NCBI RefSeq assembly: GCF_001692445.1
Contig: NZ_MAQA01000015.1
Span: 1-64,000, forward strand
Direction: 5' to 3'
DNA from: Oerskovia enterophila
GTDB taxonomy: Bacteria; Actinomycetota; Actinomycetes; Actinomycetales; Cellulomonadaceae
DNA length: 64,000 nt
Part shown: positions 1 to 8,300 of the stretch, in pieces
How positions within the stretch are numbered: the stretch's first letter is position 1
Layout: each line of letters starts with the position of its first letter
Notes under the pieces: generated by a model
Databases searched by the model: none
The model's input: the letters and a program-made list of their open reading frames with translations, nothing else
What the model was told of the DNA's origin: nothing
Program-made: the position numbers and the translations under genes

Positions 1-72
1 CCCCGGACCCCGCCGGCCACGCCGCCGGACCACCCGCCGGGGGGCCGCCGTCCCCTGCCGTCCCCGCCCGAG

Positions 73-78
73 AAGGAG
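73..78 (+). promoter_or_regulatory. ribosome binding site of the LacI regulator
   Basis: An AAGGAG box lies 6 nt before a GTG codon at position 85. It fixes a GTG start for the LacI-family gene. The first 72 bases of the window are GC-rich and show no other feature. Confidence 0.8.
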
Positions 79-84
79 CACACC

Positions 85-1089
85 GTGGCCACGATCGATG
101 ACGTCGCGAAGACCGCCGGGGTCTCCGCCTCGACCGTCTCCTACGTCCTGTCGGGCAAGCGCCCGATCTCCGCGGCGACGCGGCACCGGGTCGAGCGTGC
201 GATCGAGCAGCTCGGCTACCGACCCCACGCGGGGGCGCGCGCCCTGGCCTCGGCACGCACCAACGTCATCGCACTCATGGCGCCGCTGCGCGTGGGCGTC
301 AACGTCGGGGTCATCATGCAGTTCGTCGCCGGGGTCGTGACGAGCGCGCGGGCGGTCGACCACGACGTCCTGCTCCTGACCCAGGACGACACCACGGGCC
401 TCGACCGGGTCGCGAGCGGCTCGATGGTCGACGCCCTGGTCATGATGGACGTCGAGGACGACGATCCCCGCATCCCGGTCCTGGTGGGCCTCAAGCAGCC
501 GACCGTGCTGATCGGGCTCCCCCGCGACCCCGCGGGCCTGAGCTGCGTGGACCTGGACTTCGAGGCCGCCGGGCGCACCGCGGTCCGGCACCTGCTCGAC
601 CAGGGGCACCGGCACGTCGCGCTGATCGGCTCGCCGCCAGCGGTGCTCGAGCGGCACACGTCCTACGCCGAGCGCATGCTGCGCGGGTTCACCACGGCGT
701 GCGAGCAGGCCGGCGCGACGTACGCGATCGAGCCCGCCGAGTCGTCCGTGGCCGGGGCGTACGACGCGGTCGACCGGCTGCTCGACGCGATGCCGGGCGT
801 CACGGGCGTCGTCGTGCACAACGAGGTCGCCCTGCCGCACGTGCTCGCGCACCTGCGCGAGCGCGGCAAGTCGGTGCCCGAGGACGTCTCGGTCGTGGCC
901 GTGTGCCCCACCGACGTGGCTCTCGCGATGCAGTCCCCCGTGACGAGCGTCGACATCCCGGCCGAGGCGATCGGCCGGGTCGCGGTCGAGATGGTCGTGG
1001 CACGCCTCGGGGGCGACCAGCCGGCCGAGACCAGGCTGCTCGCCCCCGTGCTGACCGACCGTGGCAGCACCCGCAGGGCGCCGCGGTAG
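85..1089 (+). CDS. LacI-family transcriptional regulator
   Basis: This is a 334-residue LacI/GalR-family repressor, the usual family length. Residues 3-22 form the helix-turn-helix (TIDDVAKTAGVSASTVSYVL), followed by the hinge helix region around residue 50 (RPHAGARALAS). The rest is a periplasmic-binding-protein-like sugar-sensing domain. The start is GTG with a good AAGGAG box. The gene is convergent with the sugar ABC transporter operon and ends 29 nt from it. Two LacI-type dyads between the solute-binding protein gene and the glycosidase gene (4969-4984 and 5114-5129) are its likely targets. That link is inferred from proximity and from central-CpG symmetry. The effector sugar is unknown. 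Confidence 0.9.
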   Translation: MATIDDVAKTAGVSASTVSYVLSGKRPISAATRHRVERAIEQLGYRPHAGARALASARTNVIALMAPLRVGVNVGVIMQFVAGVVTSARAVDHDVLLLTQDDTTGLDRVASGSMVDALVMMDVEDDDPRIPVLVGLKQPTVLIGLPRDPAGLSCVDLDFEAAGRTAVRHLLDQGHRHVALIGSPPAVLERHTSYAERMLRGFTTACEQAGATYAIEPAESSVAGAYDAVDRLLDAMPGVTGVVVHNEVALPHVLAHLRERGKSVPEDVSVVAVCPTDVALAMQSPVTSVDIPAEAIGRVAVEMVVARLGGDQPAETRLLAPVLTDRGSTRRAPR

Positions 1090-1118
1090 CCGCCGGTCGT
1101 TCGTCCGGAGCCGTCAGT

Positions 1119-2144
1119 TCACCCCTTGATGGCCCCGAAGATCACGCCCTTGGTGAAGTGCCGCTGGACGAACGGGTAGATCGCGAGGATCGGGATCACG
1201 GCCAGGACCATGACGGCCATCTTGACCGGCAGTCCCGTCACGGCCCCCGCCGCGACGTCCACCTGGTTGACCCCGCTGCCCGGCAGGGTCACGCCCTGGA
1301 GCACGTACGAGCGCAGCACGAGCTGGAGCGGCCACTTGGCGTTGTCGTTGATGTAGAGCATCGCGTTGAAGAACGCGTTCCAGTAGCCGACCCCGTAGAA
1401 CAGCGCGACGACCGCGATCGACGCCTTGGACATGGGCATGACGATCCGGCCCAGGATGCGCCAGTCCCCCGCGCCGTCGATGCGCGCGGCGTCGGTGATG
1501 CTCCGGTCGATGCCCATGAAGAAGGCACGCAGGATGAGCACGTTGAACGCCGACACCGCGCCCGGCAGGATCAGCGACCAGTACGTGTCGATGAGCCCGA
1601 GCGCGCTGACCAGCAGGTAGGTCGGGATCATGCCTGCCCCGAAGAACATGGTCACGAGCAGCGTGAACAGCAACGGGCGGTGCCCGAACGAGCCCGGACG
1701 GCTCAGCCCGTAGGCCGCGAGGACCGACACCGACGTGGACAGCAGCGTGCCCACGAGCGTGACACCGATGCTCACGAGCGCGGCCTGCGTGACGATCCCG
1801 CCCGCGAGGATCTGCGAGTACGCGCTCAGGCTCAGCGACCCGGGGATCGTGACCAGGCCCCCCGAGCGCGTGATGTCGGCCTGCGAGGACAGCGACGTGA
1901 GGATGATCGTGTAGAGCGGGAAGACCACCACGAACACGATCGCGGCGAGGATCACCACCTTGGCGACGGCCCCCACGGGGTGCGGGTCGCCCTCCCACGG
2001 GGCGCGGTGCTTGGACCGCCGGCGCCGCTTGAGGGGCGTGGCTCCGCCCGACGCGCCGGGGGTCGCTCGGCCGGGATCGCCCGGGGCGCCCGTGGTGTCG
2101 GGCCCGCTGCGCGGGGCCCGGTCCGCGTTCGTCGTGGTGCTCAT
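1119..2144 (-). CDS. carbohydrate ABC transporter permease (second subunit, CUT1 type)
   Basis: This 341-residue inner-membrane permease has six predicted transmembrane segments after a Ser/Thr/Gly-rich, basic cytoplasmic leader of about 75 residues. An EAA-type loop (ARIDGAGDWRILGRIVMP) would contact the ATPase. It resembles the YtcP/LplC branch of family 1 sugar permeases. The ATG overlaps the stop of the upstream permease by 4 nt (ATGA, 2141-2144), so the two are translationally coupled. No ATP-binding subunit is encoded here. CUT1 systems of this branch commonly share an MsiK-type ATPase encoded elsewhere, which would apply here by inference. Confidence 0.9.
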   Translation of the reverse strand: MSTTTNADRAPRSGPDTTGAPGDPGRATPGASGGATPLKRRRRSKHRAPWEGDPHPVGAVAKVVILAAIVFVVVFPLYTIILTSLSSQADITRSGGLVTIPGSLSLSAYSQILAGGIVTQAALVSIGVTLVGTLLSTSVSVLAAYGLSRPGSFGHRPLLFTLLVTMFFGAGMIPTYLLVSALGLIDTYWSLILPGAVSAFNVLILRAFFMGIDRSITDAARIDGAGDWRILGRIVMPMSKASIAVVALFYGVGYWNAFFNAMLYINDNAKWPLQLVLRSYVLQGVTLPGSGVNQVDVAAGAVTGLPVKMAVMVLAVIPILAIYPFVQRHFTKGVIFGAIKG

Positions 2145-3205
2145 GCTCGCTTGTACACTCCCGCTTCTCCGAAGACGTGCGCCAGCTTGTTCGCGCCGAG
2201 GACCAGCAGCAGGGAGACGATCCCCTTGACCAGCCCTGCAGCGGCCGCGAAGGCCCAGTCGCCGTTGACGACGCCCTGGTAGTAGACGAACGTGTCGATG
2301 ACCTCGGACACGCCCGCCCCGACGGCTCCTCGCTGGAGGATGAGCTGCTCGAACCCGACCGTGAGCGCGTCGCCCAGGCGCAGGATGAGCAGCAGGATGA
2401 TGACGGGCCGCAGCGCGGGCAGCGTGATGTGCCACATGCGGCGCCACCGGCCCGCGCCGTCCATGGCCGAGGCCTCGTACAGCGCCGGGTCCACGGTGCT
2501 GAGCGCGGCGAGGAAGATGATGATCCCCCAGCCCGCGTCCTTCCACACGGACTGCGCCGTGATGAGCAGCAGGAACGTGTCGGGGTTCGTCATGAGGTCG
2601 AACCCCTGGTGCCCGGCCGCGGCGAGGTGCTGGTTGATGAAGCCGGCCCCGCCGAAGATCTGCTGGAAGATCGTCACGACGAGCACCCAGGAGAAGAAGT
2701 GCGGCAGGTAGACGATCGACTGGATCATGGTCCGCACGCCCGGTGTCACGACGCTGTTGAGCAGGAGCGCGAGGACGATCGGGACGGGGAAGAAGAACAC
2801 GAGCTGGAACGCCGTGATCGTCAGGGTGTTGACGATCGCGTCGAGGAAGAGCGGGTCGGTGAAGATGCGCTCGAAGTTGGCCCACCCGATGAACGGGCTG
2901 CCACCGATCCCGACGTAGGGCGAGTAGTCCTGCCACGCGACGACGTTGCCGAGCATGGGGACGTACGCGAAGACGACCAGCAGGATCACCGCGGGCAGCG
3001 TCATGAGGATCAGCGACCGGTCGCGCCGGAGGCGGACCCGCCAGGGGATCGTGCGGACCGCCGGGGCGGGCGGGGCTGCGGGGTCCGCGACGGCGGCGGC
3101 GCCCCCTCCCGGGCCCGACGGCGTCGCGTCCGCCGGGCCCGGAACCTCGCCGTCGCCGGTGGCCGCGGTGGGCACCCGGCCCCGGTCTCCGACGTGGAGC
3201 GTCAC
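2141..3205 (-). CDS. carbohydrate ABC transporter permease (first subunit, LplB/YteP type)
   Basis: This 354-residue permease has a Pro/Ala-rich N-terminal extension of about 55 residues, then about six membrane segments starting near residue 66 (SLILMTLPAVILLVVFAYVP). The EAA loop (EASAMDGAGRWRRMWHITLP) lies near residue 245. LplB-like permeases pair with LplC-like partners and a long binding protein, exactly the set found here. It overlaps the neighbouring genes by 4 nt on both sides, making one three-gene operon. Members of this branch handle plant-polysaccharide-derived oligosaccharides. The substrate cannot be read from the sequence. Confidence 0.9.
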   Translation of the reverse strand: MTLHVGDRGRVPTAATGDGEVPGPADATPSGPGGGAAAVADPAAPPAPAVRTIPWRVRLRRDRSLILMTLPAVILLVVFAYVPMLGNVVAWQDYSPYVGIGGSPFIGWANFERIFTDPLFLDAIVNTLTITAFQLVFFFPVPIVLALLLNSVVTPGVRTMIQSIVYLPHFFSWVLVVTIFQQIFGGAGFINQHLAAAGHQGFDLMTNPDTFLLLITAQSVWKDAGWGIIIFLAALSTVDPALYEASAMDGAGRWRRMWHITLPALRPVIILLLILRLGDALTVGFEQLILQRGAVGAGVSEVIDTFVYYQGVVNGDWAFAAAAGLVKGIVSLLLVLGANKLAHVFGEAGVYKRA

Positions 3206-4863
3206 TGCGCGTCCAGGATGTCCTGGTAGAACGCGCGCAGCTCGTCACCGCCGGCGGACTTCCACGTGGTGATCGCCGCGTCGAGGTCCGTCATGGACTT
3301 GCGGCCGCGCGCGATGTCCTTCTCGAGGTCCTCGAACGGCTGGGCGATCGAGGCGTACTGGTTGGGCTCGGTGATCTGCTGTCCGTAGAAGACCGGGTCG
3401 ACGGTCGTCTTCGCGGCGTCGGCCATCCAGGTGCAGAAGGCCTCGACGAAGCCCGGGTACTGGACCTTGGCGTTCACGACCGGCGGGTCGGTGAGGAAGA
3501 TGAAGGTCGGCTGGAGCTCGGTCGCCGCCCGGTCGGTCGAGACGGGGAGGTTGTTCTCGTCCAGGTCGTAGTGGACGCCCTCGACCCCGTAGTTGATGAG
3601 CGCGAACTCCTCGGTGCCGAACGGGGACGCCAGGAAGTTCGCGACCGTCAGCAGCTCTTCGATCTTGGCCTTGTCGGAGTTCTTCTTGAGGAAGCTGAAG
3701 ATGTTCGCGGGGTTGCCCTTGAAGAGCGTGGCCTTGCCGCCGTCGGCCGCGAAGGGGGCGAAGGGCAGCTGCGAGTAGGCGGCGTTGATGGGGAGGTTGC
3801 GTCCCAGCGCCTCGTGCCAGCCGCCCAGGCCGTCGCTCGAGATGAGGACCTGGCCCGACTCGAAGCGCTGCTTGGCGTCGCCGGAGTTGTCCGCGACCGC
3901 GTCGGGGTGGACCGAGCCCTGCGCGTAGAGCTTGGACTGCCACTCGAGCGCCGCTCGGTACTCGTCGGTCTCGACCCGGTGGACCAGCTTGCCCGCGTCG
4001 TCGACCTTCCACTTCGGGGGGACGGAGTACATCTGCGTGGCCGTGACCCACAGGTCGTTGGCCCCCCACCGCTTGGCCGCAGGGTCCGTGACCTCCTTGG
4101 CGAGGTCGAGCAGCTCCTGGGCGTTCGTGGGCTGCGCCGTGATGCCGAGCTCGTCGAACACGTCCGCACGGTAGAACGTGGCGTCGGTGATGATCTCGCC
4201 GGGGAAGGGCAGCGCGTACAGCTTGTCGTTGAAGACGCAGAACTTCCAGGTGTCGGTCGAGATGTTCGCGAGGTTGGGGTACTTCTTGACGGCGTCCCCC
4301 GCGAGGAACGGCGTGAGGTCCTCGAACAGCGCGTCGACGGCCTGACCGAAGCGCGGCGGCACGTTCCAGGAGGGGATCGAGACCCAGTCCGGGACGTCCT
4401 TCGCGGAGGCGAGCACGGCAGCGAGCTTGTCCCCGTAGGTGTTGCCGTCGCTGATCTGGAACGCGAGCGTGGTCCCCGACGCCTCGTTGACCGCGTCGAA
4501 GTACTGGTTGCCCTTGGTCGGCGGGATCGTGCCCCACAGCGGCGTCATCGCGGTGTAGGTGCCGCCGCTCCCGGGCGGCTTCGGGTACGCCTTGACGAGC
4601 TCCTTCGGGATCGAGGCGTAGCCCGCCGTCGAACCGTTGACGCTCGGGAAGTCGGGCGAGACGTACTCGACCGGGAAGTACCCCGGGAGCACGCCCGCGC
4701 TGACCTTGCCTGCCGTGGCGGCGTTCACCCCGGCGCCCGCGGTGCTGCACGACGAGAGCAGCGAGGGCACGCCGACCACGGCGATCCCGGCGCCGAGCAG
4801 GCCGAGGAACGAGCGGCGGTTGAGCGTGCCCTGCATCGGTGCGGTAGCTGATTGCCTCTTCAT
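3202..4863 (-). CDS. extracellular solute-binding lipoprotein of sugar ABC transporter
   Basis: This 553-residue binding protein begins with a twin-arginine-like stretch (RRSFLG, residues 16-21) and a hydrophobic segment, and ends its signal in a lipobox LLSSC with the lipidated Cys at residue 39. The mature part has the long LplA-type layout, larger than typical 420-residue sugar binders. It would sit on the outer face of the membrane and feed the two permeases downstream. The ATG at 4863 has a purine-rich AAGGAG box about 12 nt upstream, a rather long spacing. The promoter region is shared with the divergent glycosidase gene and holds LacI-type dyads. Confidence 0.92.
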   Translation of the reverse strand: MKRQSATAPMQGTLNRRSFLGLLGAGIAVVGVPSLLSSCSTAGAGVNAATAGKVSAGVLPGYFPVEYVSPDFPSVNGSTAGYASIPKELVKAYPKPPGSGGTYTAMTPLWGTIPPTKGNQYFDAVNEASGTTLAFQISDGNTYGDKLAAVLASAKDVPDWVSIPSWNVPPRFGQAVDALFEDLTPFLAGDAVKKYPNLANISTDTWKFCVFNDKLYALPFPGEIITDATFYRADVFDELGITAQPTNAQELLDLAKEVTDPAAKRWGANDLWVTATQMYSVPPKWKVDDAGKLVHRVETDEYRAALEWQSKLYAQGSVHPDAVADNSGDAKQRFESGQVLISSDGLGGWHEALGRNLPINAAYSQLPFAPFAADGGKATLFKGNPANIFSFLKKNSDKAKIEELLTVANFLASPFGTEEFALINYGVEGVHYDLDENNLPVSTDRAATELQPTFIFLTDPPVVNAKVQYPGFVEAFCTWMADAAKTTVDPVFYGQQITEPNQYASIAQPFEDLEKDIARGRKSMTDLDAAITTWKSAGGDELRAFYQDILDAQ

Positions 4864-4893
4864 GGGCGTTCTTCACTCCTTCGTGGATAACGC

Positions 4894-4909
4894 GGCACGG
4901 CATCGTGCC
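4894..4909. promoter_or_regulatory. 16-bp inverted repeat upstream of the binding-protein gene
   Basis: GGCACG-GCAT-CGTGCC has perfect 6-bp arms and lies 31 nt before the start of the solute-binding protein gene. It could be a third operator or a small hairpin in the 5' leader. Its half-sites differ from those of the two LacI-type dyads further upstream, so its role is open. Confidence 0.35.
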
Positions 4910-4968
4910 ATGGTGCGGACCGGCGGAGCCAGACCGTTCGTGGATGCTCGTCGTCAGCCTCGAAGAAC

Positions 4969-4984
4969 GTCGAAGCGGTTCGAC
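4969..4984. promoter_or_regulatory. LacI-type operator O1 in the divergent intergenic region
   Basis: GTCGAAGCGGTTCGAC is a 16-bp dyad with 6-bp arms GTCGAA/TTCGAC and a central CpG (AAnCGnTT core), the hallmark of LacI-family operators. It matches the reverse complement of the second dyad at 5114-5129 at 14 of 16 positions. It lies 105 nt before the binding-protein ATG and 157 nt before the glycosidase ATG, so it could control both divergent transcripts. Confidence 0.7.
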
Positions 4985-5113
4985 GCCCAGGACTCTATGG
5001 CACGCGCACCGGGTGAAGCAATAGCAACCGTGGAAACGCGACCACCTTGCCTCGGCGCACGATCTGGTGGACGATACCGACACCCCTCTTGGCCTGTACG
5101 TACCCGGTTCATT

Positions 5114-5129
5114 GTCGAACCGTTTCGAA
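5114..5129. promoter_or_regulatory. LacI-type operator O2 just before the glycosidase gene
   Basis: GTCGAACCGTTTCGAA repeats the GTCGAA...TTCGA(A/C) dyad with a central CpG. It ends 2 nt before the GAGGAG ribosome-binding box of the glycosidase gene, so a bound repressor would block the start of that transcript. It pairs with O1 at 4969-4984, with centres 145 bp apart, compatible with looping. Confidence 0.7.
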
Positions 5130-5141
5130 GAACGAGGAGCC

Positions 5142-8100
5142 ATGCACTCTCTCCACGACGCCCCCGACCTGGCTCGGGACGCCCCGGTCCTGGACCCCGC
5201 CGAGGCTCGGGCCGGCGCGGTCCTCGCGCTCCTGACGCTCGACGAGAAGGTCGCAATGCTGCACCAGGCGGCCCCGGCCGTCGAGCGCCTGGGGCTCGCC
5301 CCGTTCCGCACCGGCACCGAGGCCCTGCACGGGGTCTCGTGGCTCGGCACCGCGACGGTCTTCCCCCAGCCCGTGGGCCTCGCGGCCTCGTGGGACGAGG
5401 ACCTGCTCACCCGTGTGGGCGACGCGGTCGCGACCGAGGTGCGGGCCAAGCACGCGGGCGACCCGTCCGTGAGCCTCAACGTCTGGGCGCCGGTCGTGAA
5501 CCCGCTGCGCCACCCCCTGTGGGGTCGCGGCGAGGAGTGCTTCTCCGAGGACCCGCACCTGACCACCGAGCTCGCGACCGCCTACTCCCGGGGCCTGCGC
5601 GGCGCGCACCCGACGGTCTGGAAGACCGTCCCGACCCTCAAGCACTTCCTCGGCTACTCGAACGAGGTCGACCGGTCGGTCACGAGCTCGCACCTCCCGC
5701 CCCAGGCGCTGCGCGAGTACGAGCTCCCCGCCTACCAGGGCGCGGTCGCCTCAGGCGCGGTCGGGGCCGTCATGCCGTCCTACAACCTCGTCAACGGGCG
5801 TCCCAACCACGTCGCGCGCGAGCTCCTGGACGAGCTGCGGAGCTGGGCCCCGGGCTCGATCGCGGTGGTCTCCGACGCCGCCGCCCCCACCAACCTGGTC
5901 GAGTCCGAGCGCTACTTCCCGACGCACACCGCCTCGCACGCGGCTGCCCTGCGGGCCGGCGTCGACTCGTTCACCGACAACGACGCGGATCCTCGGCTCA
6001 CGATCGAACGTGTCACGGCGGCGCTCGCCGCCGGGCTGGTCACCGAGTCCGACGTCGACCGCGCGGTTCTGCGCCTCCTCGTCCTGCGCGCCCGGACGGG
6101 CGAGCTCTCCCCGCCCGACCTGGATCCCTACCGGTCGATCGCCCCCGACGCGATCGACCTGCCCGAGCACCGTGCGCTCGCCCGCGAGGCGGTCGCGCGA
6201 GGCGTCGTCGTGCTCTCGAACGAGGGGGTGCTCCCGCTCCGTGCCACCCCGACCCGGGTCGCGGTCGTCGGCCCGCACGCCGACCGCGTGGTCCACGACT
6301 GGTACTCGGGCACGCCGCCGTACACCACGTCGATCGCCGCGGCCCTCGTCGCGCGCTACCCGGACGCCGAGGTCCTCGTCGCCGACGGAGCCGACCGGGT
6401 CGCGCTGCGCTCACGCTCGACAGGCGCGTACGTCGCGGTGAGCGACGACGCGTCGGTCCTGACCGCGTCGTCCCCGACCGCGTCCCCGAGCACCCACCTC
6501 GACGTGACCGACTGGGGCGAGGGCGTCCTGACGCTGCGCTCGGTCGTCAGCGGCCGGATGCTCACGGGGGCCTCGTGGATCCTCGCGGCCGACGCCGAGC
6601 GGATCGGCGGCTGGGTCGCGCAGGAGACCTTCCGCTCGCACCGCCACCCGGACGGGTCCTGGTCGCTCCAGCACGTCGGGAGCCGCCGGTGGGTGCGCGT
6701 CCAGCACGGCAGCGGCCTGCTGGTCGCCGACGCCGACGACACAGAGGCCGCCGAGCGGTTCACGGTGCGGACCGTGCGGGCCGGCGCCCCGGAGGTCGCC
6801 CGGGTCGCCGCGGAGGCCGACGTCGTCCTCGTCGCCGTGGGCAACGACCCGCACGTGCTGGGCCGGGAGACCGAGGACCGCCCGAACCTCGACCTGCCGG
6901 CAGGCATGCAGGAGATCTGGAGGGTCGCGCACGAGTCGGGCCGCCCCGCCGTGCTCGTGGTCGTCTCGAGCTACCCCTATGCCCTGGGACCCGTCGCCGA
7001 CGAGGCCGCCGCGGTCGTGTGGACGTCGCACGGCGGGCAGGAGCTGGGGCCAGGACTCGTCGACGTGCTCTCGGGCGACCTCGAGCCCACGGGACGCCTC
7101 GCCCAGACGTGGTGGCGCGACACCCGGGACGCGGGCGAGATCCTCGACTACGACGTCGTGTCCGCCGGGACGACCTACTGGTACAGCGACGCCGACCCCC
7201 TGTACGCGTTCGGGCACGGCCTGTCCTGGTCCGCGGTCGCGTACGACGCGATCACGCTCTCGACGCCCGGGCTGACCGCCACGACCGGGACGACCACCGG
7301 GGAGCTCGCGGCCGCGGTGTCGCCCACCTCGGGCCCTGGGGGCGTTCCCGGCACACCCCTCGTCGCGACCGTGCGCCTGCGCAACACGGGCGCCCGGCCG
7401 GTCGACGAGCTCGTGGCCCTGTACGCGCTCGCCCCGGACCTCCCCGTCACGGCGCCGCGACGTCGCCTCGTGGCCCGCACGCGGGTCCACCTCGCGCCGG
7501 GCGAGGCAGCGAGCGTCGCGCTCGAGATCGACGTGTCGCGCCTCGCCGTCTGGGACGTCGGCGTGAGCGCGGACGGCCCCGGCACCTCGACCCCCGGGGC
7601 GTTCCACCTCCAGCCGGGCGACTACGAGATCGGCACGGGCCCCTCGAGCGTCGACCTCCCGGTCCGCGCTCCGCTGCGCGTCATGGGCGCTCCCCGCCCC
7701 GCGCGACCGCTCGGCGGTGCGGCGCTCCACGCCCACGGGTTCGACGCCTACGACGGCGTGCTCACGAGCGACCGCACCCCTGAGGAGGGCTCGGCGATCG
7801 AGGTCGCGGCCGGCAGCAGGTCGGGCTGGGCGCGCTACGACGGTCTCGTGCTCGACGGCGTGCGGCGCGCGACGTTGTCGGTCGCCTCGACCGCCGGGCC
7901 CGGCACGGGCGGAGCGCCCGGCGGGAGCGGGGACGGGTCCCGCCCGGGCACCCGTGGTCCGGGGTCGCCGGACGGCCCGACCGTGGGGGCCGTCGAGCTC
8001 CTGGTCCGTCGCGCCGGGGACCGAGCCGGCACCTGGGAGCCCGTGGGCCGGGTCGAGGTCCGGGCCTCGGGCCGCTACGCGTGGCAGGACGCGGCCCTCG

Positions 8101-8183
8101 ACGTCCCGGACACGATCACGGGTGCCGTGGACCTCCTCGCCCGGCTCGAGGGCGCCGCCAGGCTCGCCTCGATCCGGTTCTGA
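5142..8183 (+). CDS. glycoside hydrolase family 3 protein with an inserted beta-trefoil-like domain
   Basis: This 1013-residue protein has the GH3 TIM-barrel domain first. The candidate nucleophile is Asp245 in V-S-D, and a substrate-binding K-H pair lies in LKHFLGYSNE. The GH3 alpha/beta sandwich follows, with an E-x-DRP-like motif near residues 574-580, then a fibronectin-III-like region. About 130 residues near 420-548 (ALRSRSTGAYVAV to ERFTVRTVR) interrupt the sandwich domain and look like a fascin/ricin-type beta-trefoil carbohydrate-binding insert. There is no signal peptide, so it acts in the cytosol on sugar imported by the adjacent transporter. The ATG at 5142 is preferred over an upstream in-frame ATG because of the GAGGAG box. 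Beta-glucosidase versus beta-xylosidase activity cannot be decided. Confidence 0.88.
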   Translation: MHSLHDAPDLARDAPVLDPAEARAGAVLALLTLDEKVAMLHQAAPAVERLGLAPFRTGTEALHGVSWLGTATVFPQPVGLAASWDEDLLTRVGDAVATEVRAKHAGDPSVSLNVWAPVVNPLRHPLWGRGEECFSEDPHLTTELATAYSRGLRGAHPTVWKTVPTLKHFLGYSNEVDRSVTSSHLPPQALREYELPAYQGAVASGAVGAVMPSYNLVNGRPNHVARELLDELRSWAPGSIAVVSDAAAPTNLVESERYFPTHTASHAAALRAGVDSFTDNDADPRLTIERVTAALAAGLVTESDVDRAVLRLLVLRARTGELSPPDLDPYRSIAPDAIDLPEHRALAREAVARGVVVLSNEGVLPLRATPTRVAVVGPHADRVVHDWYSGTPPYTTSIAAALVARYPDAEVLVADGADRVALRSRSTGAYVAVSDDASVLTASSPTASPSTHLDVTDWGEGVLTLRSVVSGRMLTGASWILAADAERIGGWVAQETFRSHRHPDGSWSLQHVGSRRWVRVQHGSGLLVADADDTEAAERFTVRTVRAGAPEVARVAAEADVVLVAVGNDPHVLGRETEDRPNLDLPAGMQEIWRVAHESGRPAVLVVVSSYPYALGPVADEAAAVVWTSHGGQELGPGLVDVLSGDLEPTGRLAQTWWRDTRDAGEILDYDVVSAGTTYWYSDADPLYAFGHGLSWSAVAYDAITLSTPGLTATTGTTTGELAAAVSPTSGPGGVPGTPLVATVRLRNTGARPVDELVALYALAPDLPVTAPRRRLVARTRVHLAPGEAASVALEIDVSRLAVWDVGVSADGPGTSTPGAFHLQPGDYEIGTGPSSVDLPVRAPLRVMGAPRPARPLGGAALHAHGFDAYDGVLTSDRTPEEGSAIEVAAGSRSGWARYDGLVLDGVRRATLSVASTAGPGTGGAPGGSGDGSRPGTRGPGSPDGPTVGAVELLVRRAGDRAGTWEPVGRVEVRASGRYAWQDAALDVPDTITGAVDLLARLEGAARLASIRF

Positions 8184-8300
8184 GGCGGGCGAGGTGGGCG
8201 TCTCGGCGCGAGGCGCGCCCGCTTGCCGGGACCCCGGCGAGGCCGCCCGCCCGTGGGAGGCGCGGCCCGCCGTCGGGCAGCGAGCCGCGCGTGGGCCGGG

